This document shows, piece after piece, positions 1 to 10,445 of a stretch of DNA of 64,000 bases (its first letter is position 1; the number at the start of each line of letters is the position of its first letter). Below the pieces are notes generated by a model that made no database searches, had not been told where the DNA came from, and saw nothing but the letters and a program-made list of their open reading frames with translations. The translations under genes and the position numbers were made by a program. This stretch comes from Pseudovibrio sp. M1P-2-3. Its GTDB lineage: Bacteria; Pseudomonadota; Alphaproteobacteria; Rhizobiales; Stappiaceae. The stretch is taken from NCBI RefSeq assembly GCF_031501865.1, contig NZ_JARRCW010000001.1, forward strand, positions 815,001 to 879,000. The letters run 5' to 3'.

Positions 1-1281
1 TCTCCTAGGAAGTTAAGATTCCGTTCTGTCTTTGCTGCAGCCTGTGGTAACATTCTTGAATGGTATGATTTTACAGTCTACAGCTTCTTGGCCCCAACGC
101 TGGCCTCACAGTTCTTTCCTTCAAACGATCATACAGCCTCGCTCCTGTCGGCCTTTGCGGTTCTTGCAGTAGGGTATGCGGCAAGGCCAGTTGGCAGTGT
201 AATATTTGGACACCTTGGGGACCGGTGGGGGCGAAAGCCGGTCCTGATCCTCTCGGTTGTTATTATGGGGGGAAGCTCGGTCAGCATTGCATTGCTGCCG
301 ACCCATGAGCAGATTGGCGTCGCCGCAGCTGTTTTGCTTGTAATCATCCGAGTTGTGCAAGGTATTTCGGTTGCCGGAGAGTACACGGCCTCGGGTGTTT
401 TGCTGGTAGAGCAGGCGGCAGAGGGACAAAAGGTTCTGGCAGGGTCCTGGGTGGCCTGCGCAATGATAATTGGGTGCGTACTTGGGGCGGCTGTTCCCAC
501 AGTTGTCAGTTGGTTCTTAAGTGAAAGCCAGCTGGTGAGCTGGGGGTGGCGCATTCCCTTTTTTCTTGGGGGCGGTGTTGCCTTCCTCAGTATGCTTTTA
601 CGCCGCTCGCTCACCGAGAGCCGCCCGGAACTGGAGGAAGACGGTCAAAGCCCCGCGCTGCAGACATTGATGAAGCACCCTATGCTTCTTGTTGAGATGA
701 TTGTGCTTCTCTCGCCATCCGCTGTCCTTTATTTTGTAACCTTTGTTTTTGCGATCTCCTCAATGGGGAGTGAGCAATATTTTACCACCTCGCAAGCGCT
801 GGATATCTCCACGCTTAACCTGATTGTCCTTGCCATATCCATTCCTGTCATTGGGCATATTACGGACAAGGTAGGCATTCGGCCCGTTCTTATTTTCTCT
901 AGTGTTGTAATGATAATTATCATTGTTCCAAGCTGGTGGCTGATGCACAGGCCGGATTTGGGCTTGGTCTTCATTGGCCAATTTGCTCTGGCCATCATAA
1001 ATGCCCCGCTTTATGCACTTTCTGTGTCCGTGTTGACGCTAATGGCACCAGCGCATCTTCGTTGTAGTACAGTCGCTATTGCCTACAATATTTGCATGGC
1101 GGTGTTTGGCGGGACGACCCCTATGGTGATCACCTACCTGATCCGGCAGAGCGGAGATATTTACATACCGACCTATTATGTACTCACCACATCCGTGATC
1201 GCCCTTTTGGTCATCTGGCGCGTCCCTATGCATATCAATCGCTCAATTCAAGCGGAAAGAGTGCGGGTGGAGCAGACTTGA
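1..1281 (+). CDS. MHS-type MFS transporter, 5' end cut by the window
   Basis: The reading frame is open from base 1, so the gene starts outside the window; an in-frame TTG at 88 is not the real start. Upstream of it the frame reads GNILEWYDFTVY, the first-helix signature of the metabolite:H+ symporter (MHS/ProP-like) branch of the major facilitator superfamily. GHLGDRWGRKPVL is the MFS loop 2-3 motif. About ten further hydrophobic helices follow. Such proteins import small organic acids or compatible solutes with protons across the inner membrane. The substrate cannot be read from the sequence. A MOSC gene follows about 80 bases downstream on the same strand, possibly co-transcribed. Confidence 0.88.
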   Translation, partial: SPRKLRFRSVFAAACGNILEWYDFTVYSFLAPTLASQFFPSNDHTASLLSAFAVLAVGYAARPVGSVIFGHLGDRWGRKPVLILSVVIMGGSSVSIALLPTHEQIGVAAAVLLVIIRVVQGISVAGEYTASGVLLVEQAAEGQKVLAGSWVACAMIIGCVLGAAVPTVVSWFLSESQLVSWGWRIPFFLGGGVAFLSMLLRRSLTESRPELEEDGQSPALQTLMKHPMLLVEMIVLLSPSAVLYFVTFVFAISSMGSEQYFTTSQALDISTLNLIVLAISIPVIGHITDKVGIRPVLIFSSVVMIIIIVPSWWLMHRPDLGLVFIGQFALAIINAPLYALSVSVLTLMAPAHLRCSTVAIAYNICMAVFGGTTPMVITYLIRQSGDIYIPTYYVLTTSVIALLVIWRVPMHINRSIQAERVRVEQT

Positions 1282-1361
1282 TCAGGAAAGGCGTAAATTT
1301 AACTTGAATAGAGCCTTGCAAATCAGGTCGGAGCTTCTACCTCAGGGTTATGGAGGTGATT

Positions 1362-1943
1362 ATGGCAACTTTAAAGAAAGAGACCTGCCTAGGTCAGGTT
1401 CAGTATATTGGCAGCCAAGTAAACCGCAAAGACACTTTGGAAACGACTGAAGTGGATTTGGCCAGCTTTGATCTGGGCGGGATGGTGGGAGACAGCCACA
1501 ATGGAATTGAGCGCGCGTCTTGTGTACGCATGATGCCGCTTTATCCAGTTGGAACGCCTTTGAAAAATGCCCGGCAGCTATCAGCGGTAAGTACAGAAGA
1601 GTTGCAGGCAATAGCGAACGAGATGAAAATTGCTGCCATAGACCCTGTTTGGCTGGGCGCGAATATCTGTATTTCGAGCATACCCTCTCTGTCTTTGCTG
1701 CCTCCATCCACGCGGCTGGTTTTTGAAAGTGGAATGACAATGGTCATAGACTTGGAAAACACCCCGTGCCCGCAACCGGAGTGGGTTATGTCCCAGTATA
1801 CCGACAGCTTCCAAGTGCCATTTGTAAAAGCGGCGAAACACAAAAGAGGTGTTTGCGGCTGGGTAGAGCGGGCAGGTGATGTTAAACTTGGAGATAGCGT
1901 GGAGGTCTGGACACCTAAACAACCGGTATGGCCTAAAACGTGA
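1362..1943 (+). CDS. MOSC-domain protein
   Basis: A protein of 193 residues resembling MOSC (molybdenum cofactor sulfurase C-terminal) domain proteins. Family features visible are an LGANI stretch about halfway, where MOSC proteins have a GENI-like segment, and the C-terminal segment CGWVERAGDVKLGDSVEVW, which resembles the closing beta strands of the domain. The conserved cysteine is probably in RGVCGW. I prefer the ATG at 1362 over the in-frame ATG at 1350 because GGAGGTG lies immediately before it. MOSC proteins handle sulfur or bind molybdenum cofactor; the actual substrate is unknown. The gene ends just before a strong bidirectional terminator. Confidence 0.75.
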   Translation: MATLKKETCLGQVQYIGSQVNRKDTLETTEVDLASFDLGGMVGDSHNGIERASCVRMMPLYPVGTPLKNARQLSAVSTEELQAIANEMKIAAIDPVWLGANICISSIPSLSLLPPSTRLVFESGMTMVIDLENTPCPQPEWVMSQYTDSFQVPFVKAAKHKRGVCGWVERAGDVKLGDSVEVWTPKQPVWPKT

Positions 1944-1953
1944 CTCAATAGAT

Positions 1954-1992
1954 ATAAAATGCCCCCTAAGAAAAACTCAGGGGGCATTTTAT
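1954..1992. terminator. Bidirectional Rho-independent terminator
   Basis: A perfect 14-bp stem (1954-1967 with 1979-1992) has a GC-rich core flanked by A and T runs on both sides. It therefore works for the MOSC gene on the plus strand and for the converging oxoprolinase gene on the minus strand. Confidence 0.9.
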
Positions 1993-2013
1993 TAAGTGCT
2001 TAAGGTCCTCACG

Positions 2014-5000
2014 CTACTCCCCCCAGCCACCGCTTGTGGGGGTGGTGACGGTAACAGCTTCTCCAGCTTCCAGAACCGTGTGGTCACACCCGAGAAGGGT
2101 TTGCACCTTGCCGTTTTTTCTGCGCACGGTGGTTTTGCCGAGCTGACCATCGCCACCGCCCGCTAAACCCTTGGGGTGCAAGGTTCGATGGGAAGAGAGG
2201 ATGGCGCAGTCCATTTCCTCCAGAAAGCGGATCGTTCTTTGGGTGCCGTTGCCAGCGTGCCATTCACCCCTGCCGCCGGACTTCTCCCTTATGTGGAAGT
2301 CTTCCAGCACCACAGGGTAGCGGTACTCCAGAATTTCGGGATCCGTGAGCCTTGAGTTGGTCATGTGTACGTGGACTGCATCTGCCCCGTTAAAACCGGG
2401 GCCGGCGGGGGCACCGGAACATAAGGTCTCATAGTACTGGTAGCGTTCGTTGCCGAAGGTGAGATTGTTCATGGAGCCTTGCGAATTTGCCATGGCTCCT
2501 AGGGCGGCAAACAGGGCGTTGGTTACATGCTGGGAGGTCTCTACATTTCCTGCAACAACTGCGGCAGGGTAGTGAGGGCGCAGCATGCACCCTTCGGGCA
2601 CCACAATGTTGATGGGGCGCAGGCATCCGGCATTCATGGGGATGTTGTCTTCCACCATTACGCGGAAACAATAAAGAACAGCGGCACGGGTCACCGGTTC
2701 GGGAGCGTTGAAGTTGTTGGGCTGCATGGGGCTGGTGCCGGTGAAGTCTACGGTTGCCTCACGCTTTGCCTTGTCCACGCGGATTTTAACTTTGATAAGC
2801 GCCCCTTGATCCGTGGGGTATTCGTAGTGGCTGTCTGTGAGGGCCTCGATTACCCGGCGTACGCTTTCCTCGGCATTGTCCTGCACATGACCCATATAGG
2901 CCTCTACTGTTTCCAGCCCGAACTGGTCGATCATCTTGCGCAGCTCTCGCACACCTTTCTCGTTGGCGGCGATTTGAGCTTTCAGGTCGGCAATGTTTTG
3001 CGTCACATTGCGCACGGGGTAGGGGTGCTTGGTGAGAAGGTCCACCAGCTTCTTTTCCTGAAATCTCCCACGGCTGACCAGTTTGAAATTGTCGATGAGT
3101 ACGCCTTCCTCTTCCACCGTGGTGGCAAGGGGCGTCATGGAGCCGGGGGCCGAGCCGCCCACATCCGCATGGTGGCCGCGAGAGGCAGCCCAGAACAGGA
3201 TTTCCTTGTCCTCATCATCAAAAACCGGCGAGACCACCGTTATATCAGGCAGGTGAGTGCCGCCGTTATAGGGGGCGTTGAGGGCGAACACGTCCCCCGG
3301 TTTGATCTTGCCTTTGTTGAGATTGATGATTGTCTCTACCGAGCGGTCCATGGAACCAAGGTGCACGGGCATGTGCGGGGCGTTGGCAACAAGGGCACCT
3401 TGCCTGTCAAAAATGGCGCAGGAGAAATCCAGCCGTTCCTTGATGTTCACCGAATAGGCGGTGTTTTGCAAGGTCACGCCCATTTGCTCGGCAATGGACA
3501 TGAACAGGTTATTAAACACCTCCAGCATGATCGGGTCAGCCTCGGTGCCAACAGCTTTGGTGCGCTCCAAAAGTTCGGTACGCTTCAAAATCACATGGTT
3601 GCGGCTGTTTACTCTGGCGCTCCAGCCTGCTTCCACAACGATAGTTGCATGGGGTTCCATGATGAGGGCCGGGCCGGAGAGGTACATGCCCGGTGTGAGG
3701 TTCTCGCGGGCGTATATGTTTGCCATACGCCACTGGCCACCTTCGAAAATGCGCGTGGTTTCCTGAGATGCCGCTTGCTGTTCGACAATGGGAGAGCGGG
3801 GCTCGCTCAAGGATGCTCCACCACCCACGGCTTCGATCTCGACCGCCTCCACTACAATGGTTTTGTCCTCATAGGCAAAGCCGAATTGTTTTTTATGGGC
3901 TTTGGTAAAGGCGTCGATCATGGGGACAGTATTGAACGCGTCCAGATCCACGGGGATGGGGGTATCGGTGCCATCATAGCGCAGGTGCGCTTTGGCGATG
4001 ATTTGAATGCCCTCATCCGGTACGCCTTGAGATCTCACTTCCTTGACCGCATCTTTGCGCAGTTCGGTTTTGAGTGCCAGCAGCTCACCCAGAACGGAGC
4101 GGATCAGCGGCTTGATGATTGCCTTCTGGCGGGTTGCACGAATGTTGGCAAGGCCCATGCCATAGGCGGACAGAATGCCGGAGAGGGGGTGGACAATTAC
4201 GTTGGTCATGCCAAGGCTATCGGCCACCATGCACGCGCTTTGCCCGCCCGCACCGCCAAAACAGGTGAGTGCGTACTGGGTTACGTCATAGCCGCGTTGG
4301 ACAGAGATTTTTTTTATGGCGTTGGCCATATTTTCAACGGCGATTTTCTGGAAACCCTCGGCAACTTCTTCAGATGTGGAACCTACTTGGATTGCAAGTT
4401 CTTCAAAGGCACCGCGAACGCTTTGAGTGTCCAGTGACTGGTCTTGATTGGGACCAAAGATTTTCGGGAAGTGATCTGTGTTCAGCTTGCCAGTCATCAA
4501 GTTGGCATCTGTCACCGTGAGGGGGCCGCCGCGCCGGTAGCACATGGGGCCGGGGTTGGCACCAGCTGAATCAGGGCCCACCTGAAAACGCCCTTCCTTG
4601 TAATGAAGGATTGACCCGCCGCCTGCGGCAACCGTGTGGATCATCATCATGGGCGCGCGCATGCGCACACCTGCAACCTCTGTTTCAAAGGCGCGCTCGA
4701 ATTCCCCTTCGAAGTGGGAAACATCGGTGGAGGTGCCGCCCATATCGAAACCGATGATCCTGTCAAATCCGGCCATTTTGGAGGTTTCGACAGCACCCAC
4801 AACGCCGCCAGCGGGGCCGGAAAGGATCGCGTCTTTTCCCTGAAACAGCCGCGCGTCGGTGAGACCGCCCGAGGATTGCATGAATGACAGGCGGCAGCCG
4901 GAGTTTTCAAGGTCCAGCTCTTTGGAGACCTGCTCCACGTAGCGGCGCAGGATAGGCGAGAGGTATGCATCCACCACCGTGGTGTCACCGCGTCCCACCA

Positions 5001-5607
5001 GCTTGATGAGCGAAGAAACTTCATGGGAAACGGAAATTTGCGGGAAACCGATTTTTTTTGCCACCGCTTTGATGCGCTTTTCGTGCTCTGGATAGGCGTA
5101 GGCATGCATGAGAACAATGGCAAGCGAGCGGTAGCCCTTGCTATGGGCGAACTGCAAATGGCGCTGGACTGTTTCCAGATCCGGTGTTTCTTCCACCGCC
5201 CCATCGGCACGGACCCGCTCGTCCACCTCTATCACATGATCATAGAGCAAATCTGGCTTGATGATTTCCTTGGCAAAAATGTCGGGGCGGGCCTGATAGC
5301 CGATTGCCAAGGCGTCGTGGAATCCCTTTGTTATGAGAAGTGCCGTCCGCTCGCCCTTACGCTCCAGAAGGGCATTGGTGGCAACGGTGGTGCCCATTTT
5401 GATATTGGCTATTTTTTCAGAAGGAATACGATCTTTTCGAGAGATGCCAAGCAAGTCCCGAATGCCCTGAAGGGCGGCATCTTTGTAGGCTTCGGGGTTT
5501 TCTGAGAGCACTTTGTGGGCGTGGATTTCTCCGCTTGGGGTGCGGGCGACGATGTCTGTAAATGTGCCGCCCCGATCAATCCAGAAATCCCACTTTTGTG
5601 CTGTCAT
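2014..5607 (-). CDS. 5-oxoprolinase / hydantoinase, fused HyuA-HyuB type
   Basis: A protein of 1197 residues, the full length of ATP-dependent 5-oxoprolinases (OplA). The N-terminal half is HyuA-like: [10 protein letters not shown] near residue 10 and [10 protein letters not shown] around residue 290 are the two nucleotide-binding motifs of the actin-like fold. The HyuB domain starts around residue 690 ([19 protein letters not shown]) and runs to the C-terminus. The family hydrolyses 5-oxoproline to glutamate, or related hydantoins and N-methylhydantoin, at the cost of ATP in the cytoplasm. The gene converges on the MOSC gene and has a 500-base divergent promoter region shared with a racemase-like gene, suggesting a small hydantoin/oxoproline module. 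Substrate assignment between 5-oxoproline and hydantoin is inference. Confidence 0.9.
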   Translation of the reverse strand: MTAQKWDFWIDRGGTFTDIVARTPSGEIHAHKVLSENPEAYKDAALQGIRDLLGISRKDRIPSEKIANIKMGTTVATNALLERKGERTALLITKGFHDALAIGYQARPDIFAKEIIKPDLLYDHVIEVDERVRADGAVEETPDLETVQRHLQFAHSKGYRSLAIVLMHAYAYPEHEKRIKAVAKKIGFPQISVSHEVSSLIKLVGRGDTTVVDAYLSPILRRYVEQVSKELDLENSGCRLSFMQSSGGLTDARLFQGKDAILSGPAGGVVGAVETSKMAGFDRIIGFDMGGTSTDVSHFEGEFERAFETEVAGVRMRAPMMMIHTVAAGGGSILHYKEGRFQVGPDSAGANPGPMCYRRGGPLTVTDANLMTGKLNTDHFPKIFGPNQDQSLDTQSVRGAFEELAIQVGSTSEEVAEGFQKIAVENMANAIKKISVQRGYDVTQYALTCFGGAGGQSACMVADSLGMTNVIVHPLSGILSAYGMGLANIRATRQKAIIKPLIRSVLGELLALKTELRKDAVKEVRSQGVPDEGIQIIAKAHLRYDGTDTPIPVDLDAFNTVPMIDAFTKAHKKQFGFAYEDKTIVVEAVEIEAVGGGASLSEPRSPIVEQQAASQETTRIFEGGQWRMANIYARENLTPGMYLSGPALIMEPHATIVVEAGWSARVNSRNHVILKRTELLERTKAVGTEADPIMLEVFNNLFMSIAEQMGVTLQNTAYSVNIKERLDFSCAIFDRQGALVANAPHMPVHLGSMDRSVETIINLNKGKIKPGDVFALNAPYNGGTHLPDITVVSPVFDDEDKEILFWAASRGHHADVGGSAPGSMTPLATTVEEEGVLIDNFKLVSRGRFQEKKLVDLLTKHPYPVRNVTQNIADLKAQIAANEKGVRELRKMIDQFGLETVEAYMGHVQDNAEESVRRVIEALTDSHYEYPTDQGALIKVKIRVDKAKREATVDFTGTSPMQPNNFNAPEPVTRAAVLYCFRVMVEDNIPMNAGCLRPINIVVPEGCMLRPHYPAAVVAGNVETSQHVTNALFAALGAMANSQGSMNNLTFGNERYQYYETLCSGAPAGPGFNGADAVHVHMTNSRLTDPEILEYRYPVVLEDFHIREKSGGRGEWHAGNGTQRTIRFLEEMDCAILSSHRTLHPKGLAGGGDGQLGKTTVRRKNGKVQTLLGCDHTVLEAGEAVTVTTPTSGGWGE

Positions 5608-6106
5608 TGTTTCGCCCCACCTGAATTATTAGATTAGTTGAATAATACCTATAAAATATCGATAATTTGTCAATGTAATTTCCGTTGAGTGGACTGGCTT
5701 CAAGCTTCTATACCACCGTGTCTTTTAAAGTCTGGTTTAGGACCAAAGAGTAATTGAGTGGGTATTTCTAAAAGAGTTTCTGGTCTGGAGTTGTTGCAAG
5801 AAGAAAGCGATTCGAAATAAAATTATATTTCATTTGCTTTCTCACTGCGAAAAATGAAACTGCTTGTTTTTAGGTCAAACAAAGAAAAATGTGGCTAAAT
5901 AACGTTATCTATTAGTGAAATTTCATTGGTAACTTTTGAGAAAGCTCTTTTAATCACATTGATTTACAGGTTTTTACCTATTGTTCTTGAAGAATGCAAA
6001 AAAATGTATCTAAATTGTCATTATCGATAATGTGATGGTAATTATTGGAATGGGCGCAAGGGGCGGCACTTGAAAGGCTCTTTGGAACGGCTCTAAGGAA
6101 ATTAAG
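5608..6106. other. 500-base AT-rich divergent intergenic region
   Basis: No coding potential is convincing here. The region separates the oxoprolinase gene (minus strand) from the racemase-like gene (plus strand) and must hold both promoters. It contains two ATCGAT-centred sites, one near each gene (5657-5664 and 6019-6032). Confidence 0.6.
6019..6032. promoter_or_regulatory. Perfect 14-bp palindrome, putative operator
   Basis: The palindrome CATTATCGATAATG lies 75 bases before the racemase-like gene. A shorter copy of its core (TATCGATA, 5657-5664) lies about 50 bases before the oxoprolinase start. One dimeric repressor could control both genes; the MarR-like protein encoded at 6881-7435 is a candidate, but this is inference. 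Confidence 0.4.
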
Positions 6107-6856
6107 ATGATGAGAACGATGACAGGGTATGGCGCTGGCTCCGTGCGTAACTTTGTTCTAAGACAGCCTGCCAAGCTTGGCGTTCTTACATTGGAGACGA
6201 GAATTCCGATGATCCCCGGTGACATCGCGAATCCTGAATATTTCGAGTTTCCGGTTCTGCACGAGGTGGTGAGAGGTGCCAGTGCTTCCCGTGTGATTGT
6301 GGAAGCAGATCCGTCTTTGGTGGAATCGTTTGTTGAAGCCGGGCGGCGTTTGGTTGAACGCGGTGCGGCGGGCCTTGTGACTTCCTGCGGCTTTTTGAGC
6401 CTGTTCCAGCGCGAAATCTCCAAAGCCCTTCCTGTTCCTGTCGCCACATCTTCGCTTTTACAAATCCCATCCATTCAGGCAATCTTGCCCGATGATCAGT
6501 GTGTTGGTGTGCTTACAGTGAGCGCCGACGATTTGACGCCCCGCCACTTTCAGTCCGCTGGATGTCATGGAAGCTTGCCGGTGGGCGGTGTGGATCCTCT
6601 GGGTGAGTTTGCCAGTGTATTTTTGGGTAATACCCGCCGCGTGAATTGGGATCAGGCGGAGATGGACCTGATTGATGCCGCTTTGGCCCTTCAAGCGGGC
6701 TACCCCAATATGGGGGCCATTGTTCTGGAGTGCTCCTCCATGGTGCCGTTTGCCCCTGCCATACAAGCGGCCGTTGATATTCCTGTTTATTCCTTCGACA
6801 CACTGGTGCGCTGGTTCTATTGTAGCTTACAAGCTAAAGTTTATACAGAAAACTAG
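6107..6856 (+). CDS. Aspartate/glutamate racemase superfamily protein
   Basis: A protein of 249 residues of the Asp/Glu/hydantoin racemase fold. It has two cysteines in the positions of the paired catalytic thiols: TSCGF near residue 95 and LECSSM near residue 208. Members racemize amino acids or hydantoins, or isomerize maleate, without cofactors. The start ATG at 6107 follows AAGGAA. Its position divergent from an oxoprolinase/hydantoinase suggests it prepares or epimerizes the substrate of that enzyme. The exact reaction is not decidable here. Confidence 0.7.
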   Translation: MMRTMTGYGAGSVRNFVLRQPAKLGVLTLETRIPMIPGDIANPEYFEFPVLHEVVRGASASRVIVEADPSLVESFVEAGRRLVERGAAGLVTSCGFLSLFQREISKALPVPVATSSLLQIPSIQAILPDDQCVGVLTVSADDLTPRHFQSAGCHGSLPVGGVDPLGEFASVFLGNTRRVNWDQAEMDLIDAALALQAGYPNMGAIVLECSSMVPFAPAIQAAVDIPVYSFDTLVRWFYCSLQAKVYTEN

Positions 6857-6880
6857 ATCCCACAGCACAAGGACGCTGCT

Positions 6881-7435
6881 TTGAGTGCCAAGTCTGATGC
6901 TGGTGCAAACAGACCAGAAAACGAGCGAACCGGTTTTGGTCCGGTTGTCTCTGCCGCCCATCTGGCCGATGGAAAAATGCCCGCCCTTTCTGAAATTGAA
7001 TTTGCCGTAACCATGATGGTGAACGCCTATCACCGCTGGATGGTGCGCTGCATGGCGGCGGTGGGGCAAGAGGGACTTTCGCCACTGGAAACCCTTGTCC
7101 TTCATTCCATCAACCATCGGGGTAAGCCAAAAACACAGGCGGACCTTTGCCTGATTTTGAATATAGAAGACACACACACGGTTTCCTATGCCCTTAAGAA
7201 GCTACAAAAAGCAGGACTGGTTTCTGCTGGCAAGCGCGGAAAAGAGAAAACGGTTCAGATAACCCCTGACGGGGAAGCGCTCTGTATGCATTATAAAGAG
7301 CTGCGAGAAGCTTTACTTATCTCTCCCTTGAAAGAGCTGGGGCTGGATGAGGGGGAGCTTTCCCGCTTGGCTGCAACCTTGCGCAGTGTCTCGGGCCACT
7401 ATGACCAAGCGGCGCGTGCAGCGGCTGCCATGTAA
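6881..7435 (+). CDS. MarR-like winged-helix regulator
   Basis: A protein of 184 residues with an unstructured N-terminus and a central winged helix (LSPLETLVLHSI, then TQADLCLILNIEDTHTVSYALKKLQKAGLV, then the wing GKRGKEKTVQITPDG), typical of predicted MarR-type regulators. The start is a TTG at 6881 supported by AAGGA about 8 bases upstream. It sits 24 bases after the racemase-like gene and is probably in one transcript with it, so it may regulate the divergent hydantoin module. It converges on the GGDEF-EAL gene, with only 15 bases between the stops. Confidence 0.75.
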   Translation: MSAKSDAGANRPENERTGFGPVVSAAHLADGKMPALSEIEFAVTMMVNAYHRWMVRCMAAVGQEGLSPLETLVLHSINHRGKPKTQADLCLILNIEDTHTVSYALKKLQKAGLVSAGKRGKEKTVQITPDGEALCMHYKELREALLISPLKELGLDEGELSRLAATLRSVSGHYDQAARAAAAM

Positions 7436-7450
7436 ACCGGTGGGGCCGGA

Positions 7451-9538
7451 TCAGGCACTTAAGGCTGTCACATGGGTGTGGGGTTTTACACACCGTACAT
7501 TGGCGGCGGGGTCCAGCGGATCAACCGGACCAGGCCGTCCGAAGTAAAAGCCCTGCACCTGATGGCACCCACTGTCTTTTAATATGGCTGCTTGCCGTTC
7601 ATTTTCCACGCCCTCGGCGGTAATGATCACATCTAGAGACTGGCCAAGGCCCACAATGGCAAGGATGATTGCATCTGCATGATTTTCCTGCCCGATATTG
7701 GTGATAAAGCTTCGGTCAATCTTGATTTTGTCGAATGGAAAGCGGGAGAGGTAACTCAAGCTGGAGTATCCGGTTCCAAAGTCATCCATGGCAACGGAAA
7801 CACCAATTTCACGAATGATATTTAAAGATTCGATGACGCTTTCCGTATCTGAAATCAGTAGGTTTTCGGTTATTTCAATTTCCAGCCGTTCTGGTGGCAG
7901 GCCGCTAAGGGCGAGCGAGCGGGTTACATTCTTTTCTGTCTTGCCAAATTTGAATTGCGCAGGTGAAAAGTTAACGGAGACTTTTAAAGTCGGGTCCTGC
8001 CAAAGGGCCGCATCATAACAGGCCTGCTGGAGGACATATTCGCCAAGCTCTTCAATAAGGACAGATTCTTCGGCAATGGGAATGAACTCATCTGGCTCGA
8101 TCCAGCCTCTTGTGGGGTGTTCCCACCGTATAAGCGCTTCAAAACCTTCCAGCCGTTTGCTGCGTAAATTCACCTGTGGCTGATACTCAACAGTGAGCTC
8201 GCTGGTTTTCAGGGCTTTGCGAAGGTCTTCTTCAATCTCCCGCCGCCGTTCCAGATCCTCATCCATGGTCGTGTTATACCATGTGGCGGTGGAACGCCCT
8301 TGGGCCTTGGACTTATATAAAGCCAGATCAGCGCAATGGAGCAGGCGTGAAGGTTTCCATGTGGCATCTGTTGCCATGGCCACGCCCATTGAAAGGGAGA
8401 TGTTCAACCGCTTTCCATTGATGATGCAAGGGGGACCTGCGACGGCTTGCATACGCTTTATCAATGCGCTCACGTCTTCCCGTTTGGAAACGCCTTCAAT
8501 GAGAACCGCAAATTCATCTCCCGCAAGGCGTGCCACAAGGTAGTTGCCGAAAACCATGCGCAGGCGATCCGCGATCACTTGCAGGAAAATGTCTCCCGCC
8601 GCATGGCCGTAGGTGTCATTCACCGCTTTGAATTTGTCCACATCAATGGATACCAGAAATAGATCGGAAGCGGTGCTGTGGGCTTTGCGCAGGGAAGCTT
8701 TCAATTGATCGGAAAAGACTGCGCGGTTGGGCAGGCGGGTGAGGGGGTCGTGGTGTGCCAGAAACCGGATGGTTTTCGACGTCTTCCACCGGTCGCGCAT
8801 GTGCTTCCATATGAAGCCTATGGATACCAGAGCCAGAAGAAGAACAACACCGAAGCCTGCGCTGGATGTGAGGGAAAGAGAGCGAATAAAGGAACTGTTT
8901 GAAATAACGGGCTTGGCACAAAAAAGGAACCCGCCAAGAACTTGCAGGTTTTCCCCCCTCATGTTGCCATAGGGAATAATGGAAGTGAAAACGGGTGCCC
9001 GAACTTTGAAGGGGCTGAAATCTGAGAAAAACTGGGGTACGCCCGTCTCCAAGGCTTGCTGCCAATAATAGGGGGATTTGGGAGAATCTGTCAGTTCATG
9101 GTGATGGATACCTGAATCTGGAGGAAAGGTTGATTGGCCGATTTCATTTTTATTCCGATCATATGCAGTGATGTGAAAATGAGGAAAGGTTTGGGCCAGC
9201 TGCTGAGTGATCTCTTTCAGGTCATCCTGTGTGATCTGGTTGTCCGGCTGTGAGGGAACCTTGCTGAGGCCGCGCAGTTTTAAAGGAGTACTGGCCACCA
9301 AAGGGGGCCTTTGGAGGTCCTCTAGAGCAGCAGCCGGGTTTGGGCCGGTGAACCCTTTGCGTGCACGGTGATGGAAAATAACGACGCTGGCCGTTTCCAG
9401 TTGGCGCTCTGTTTCACTTTTATACAAAGTATATATGGCGACTTGATCAATAGCATAGAAGGAGGCGGCAAGTAGCATTAACGCGGTGAGGGCTACCGAG
9501 GCATAAACGGCGGTTCTGAACGGTGGCATGGGTTCCAT
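7451..9538 (-). CDS. Membrane GGDEF-EAL cyclic-di-GMP protein
   Basis: About 695 residues. An N-terminal helix, a roughly 200-residue periplasmic sensor segment and a second helix (SSAGFGVVLLLALVSIGFIW) precede a GGDEF domain and an EAL domain. The GGDEF motif reads AGDEF and the RxxD inhibitory site is replaced by FGNY, so product inhibition is probably lost. The EAL domain keeps EALIRW, ENLL, the DDFGTGYSS loop, KIDRSFI and AEGVE, so it looks like an active phosphodiesterase of cyclic di-GMP. ATG at 9538 is preferred because GGAGA precedes it; ATG 9565 or TTG 9580 would extend it by 9 or 14 residues. Confidence 0.9.
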   Translation of the reverse strand: MEPMPPFRTAVYASVALTALMLLAASFYAIDQVAIYTLYKSETERQLETASVVIFHHRARKGFTGPNPAAALEDLQRPPLVASTPLKLRGLSKVPSQPDNQITQDDLKEITQQLAQTFPHFHITAYDRNKNEIGQSTFPPDSGIHHHELTDSPKSPYYWQQALETGVPQFFSDFSPFKVRAPVFTSIIPYGNMRGENLQVLGGFLFCAKPVISNSSFIRSLSLTSSAGFGVVLLLALVSIGFIWKHMRDRWKTSKTIRFLAHHDPLTRLPNRAVFSDQLKASLRKAHSTASDLFLVSIDVDKFKAVNDTYGHAAGDIFLQVIADRLRMVFGNYLVARLAGDEFAVLIEGVSKREDVSALIKRMQAVAGPPCIINGKRLNISLSMGVAMATDATWKPSRLLHCADLALYKSKAQGRSTATWYNTTMDEDLERRREIEEDLRKALKTSELTVEYQPQVNLRSKRLEGFEALIRWEHPTRGWIEPDEFIPIAEESVLIEELGEYVLQQACYDAALWQDPTLKVSVNFSPAQFKFGKTEKNVTRSLALSGLPPERLEIEITENLLISDTESVIESLNIIREIGVSVAMDDFGTGYSSLSYLSRFPFDKIKIDRSFITNIGQENHADAIILAIVGLGQSLDVIITAEGVENERQAAILKDSGCHQVQGFYFGRPGPVDPLDPAANVRCVKPHTHVTALSA

Positions 9539-9749
9539 CGTATGTCCGTCTCCGATGAAATGCATTGTGCCAAAGGCCAATACGAAAAAGAGCTTCTAAT
9601 AGGGTTGGTTTTTCAAATAGTGTTTTGTTTGTGAATCTACCTATGATTGTAGGTGTCATTTTTATCTCAGGTCAATAGCTTGGCTCAATAACTGGGGGTG
9701 ACGCCTATGATATCTCGCGGATTCTCTGTGTTTGGGATATGGTCAATCT

Positions 9750-10445
9750 ATGAGTATATGGACCCGTCTTTCTAATATTGTCGGTTTGCTGCAGCAGGGC
9801 AGCAGCCACGTTCTCGAGCTCTTGCAATCTATGATTCGAGCGGCTGAGGAGGAGCGTCGCTCCTTGGCGTTTACCGTGGCCATGATTGCCCTTTCCGCTA
9901 AAATGGCCAAGGCGGACGGGGTGGTGACGACTGACGAAGTGCTGGCGTTTCGCGATTTGTTCGATATTCCGGAAAAAGAAGAGCGCAATGTGGCGCGCTT
10001 GTTCAACCTTGCCCAGCAGGATGTAGCGGGCTTTGAAGCCTATGCGACCAAGCTGTTTGAGCTGTTTTCTGAAGATGAGGCAACGCGGATTGATATCCTT
10101 GATGGGTTGTTCCACATCGCCAAGGCCGATGGTATTTTGCACAGGTGCGAGGATGCCTATCTGGCACGTATTGCCGAGATTTTTCAGATCGACCCAGTGG
10201 CCTATTCCAGAATCAAGGCCCGCCATATCCGGTCTTCTGGAAGTGACCCCTATTTAATATTGGGTATATCTGCCGATGCCAGCGATGATGAAATCCGTAG
10301 GCACTACCGGCAGGAAGTCCGGCAAACCCACCCTGATCAACTTATAGGGCGCGGCGTGCCGGAAGAGTTTGTTAAAATTGCAAGTGATCGCCTTGCTTCC
10401 CTCAACACTGCCTATGAGCAGATCTGCGCGGAACGTGGACTATGA
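9750..10445 (+). CDS. TerB-like / J-domain co-chaperone (DjlA-like)
   Basis: About 231 residues. The first two thirds match a TerB/DjlA-type helical domain (AKMAKADGVVTTDEV and IAKADGILHRCED, two repeats of an acidic-site segment). The last 65 residues are a J domain with the HPD tripeptide (QTHPDQL) that stimulates DnaK. Unlike classical DjlA there is no N-terminal membrane helix. ATG 9750 is chosen over a TTG at 9732. The stop overlaps the next start by four bases, so it is translationally coupled to an amidase gene. A role in folding linked to envelope maintenance is inference. Confidence 0.82.
   Translation: MSIWTRLSNIVGLLQQGSSHVLELLQSMIRAAEEERRSLAFTVAMIALSAKMAKADGVVTTDEVLAFRDLFDIPEKEERNVARLFNLAQQDVAGFEAYATKLFELFSEDEATRIDILDGLFHIAKADGILHRCEDAYLARIAEIFQIDPVAYSRIKARHIRSSGSDPYLILGISADASDDEIRRHYRQEVRQTHPDQLIGRGVPEEFVKIASDRLASLNTAYEQICAERGL

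Noticed and set aside
2527-4437. A 636-residue open frame on the plus strand inside the oxoprolinase gene
   Set aside because: It lies entirely antisense to a full-length, motif-rich enzyme and its translation shows no recognisable domain; it is a composition-driven shadow frame.
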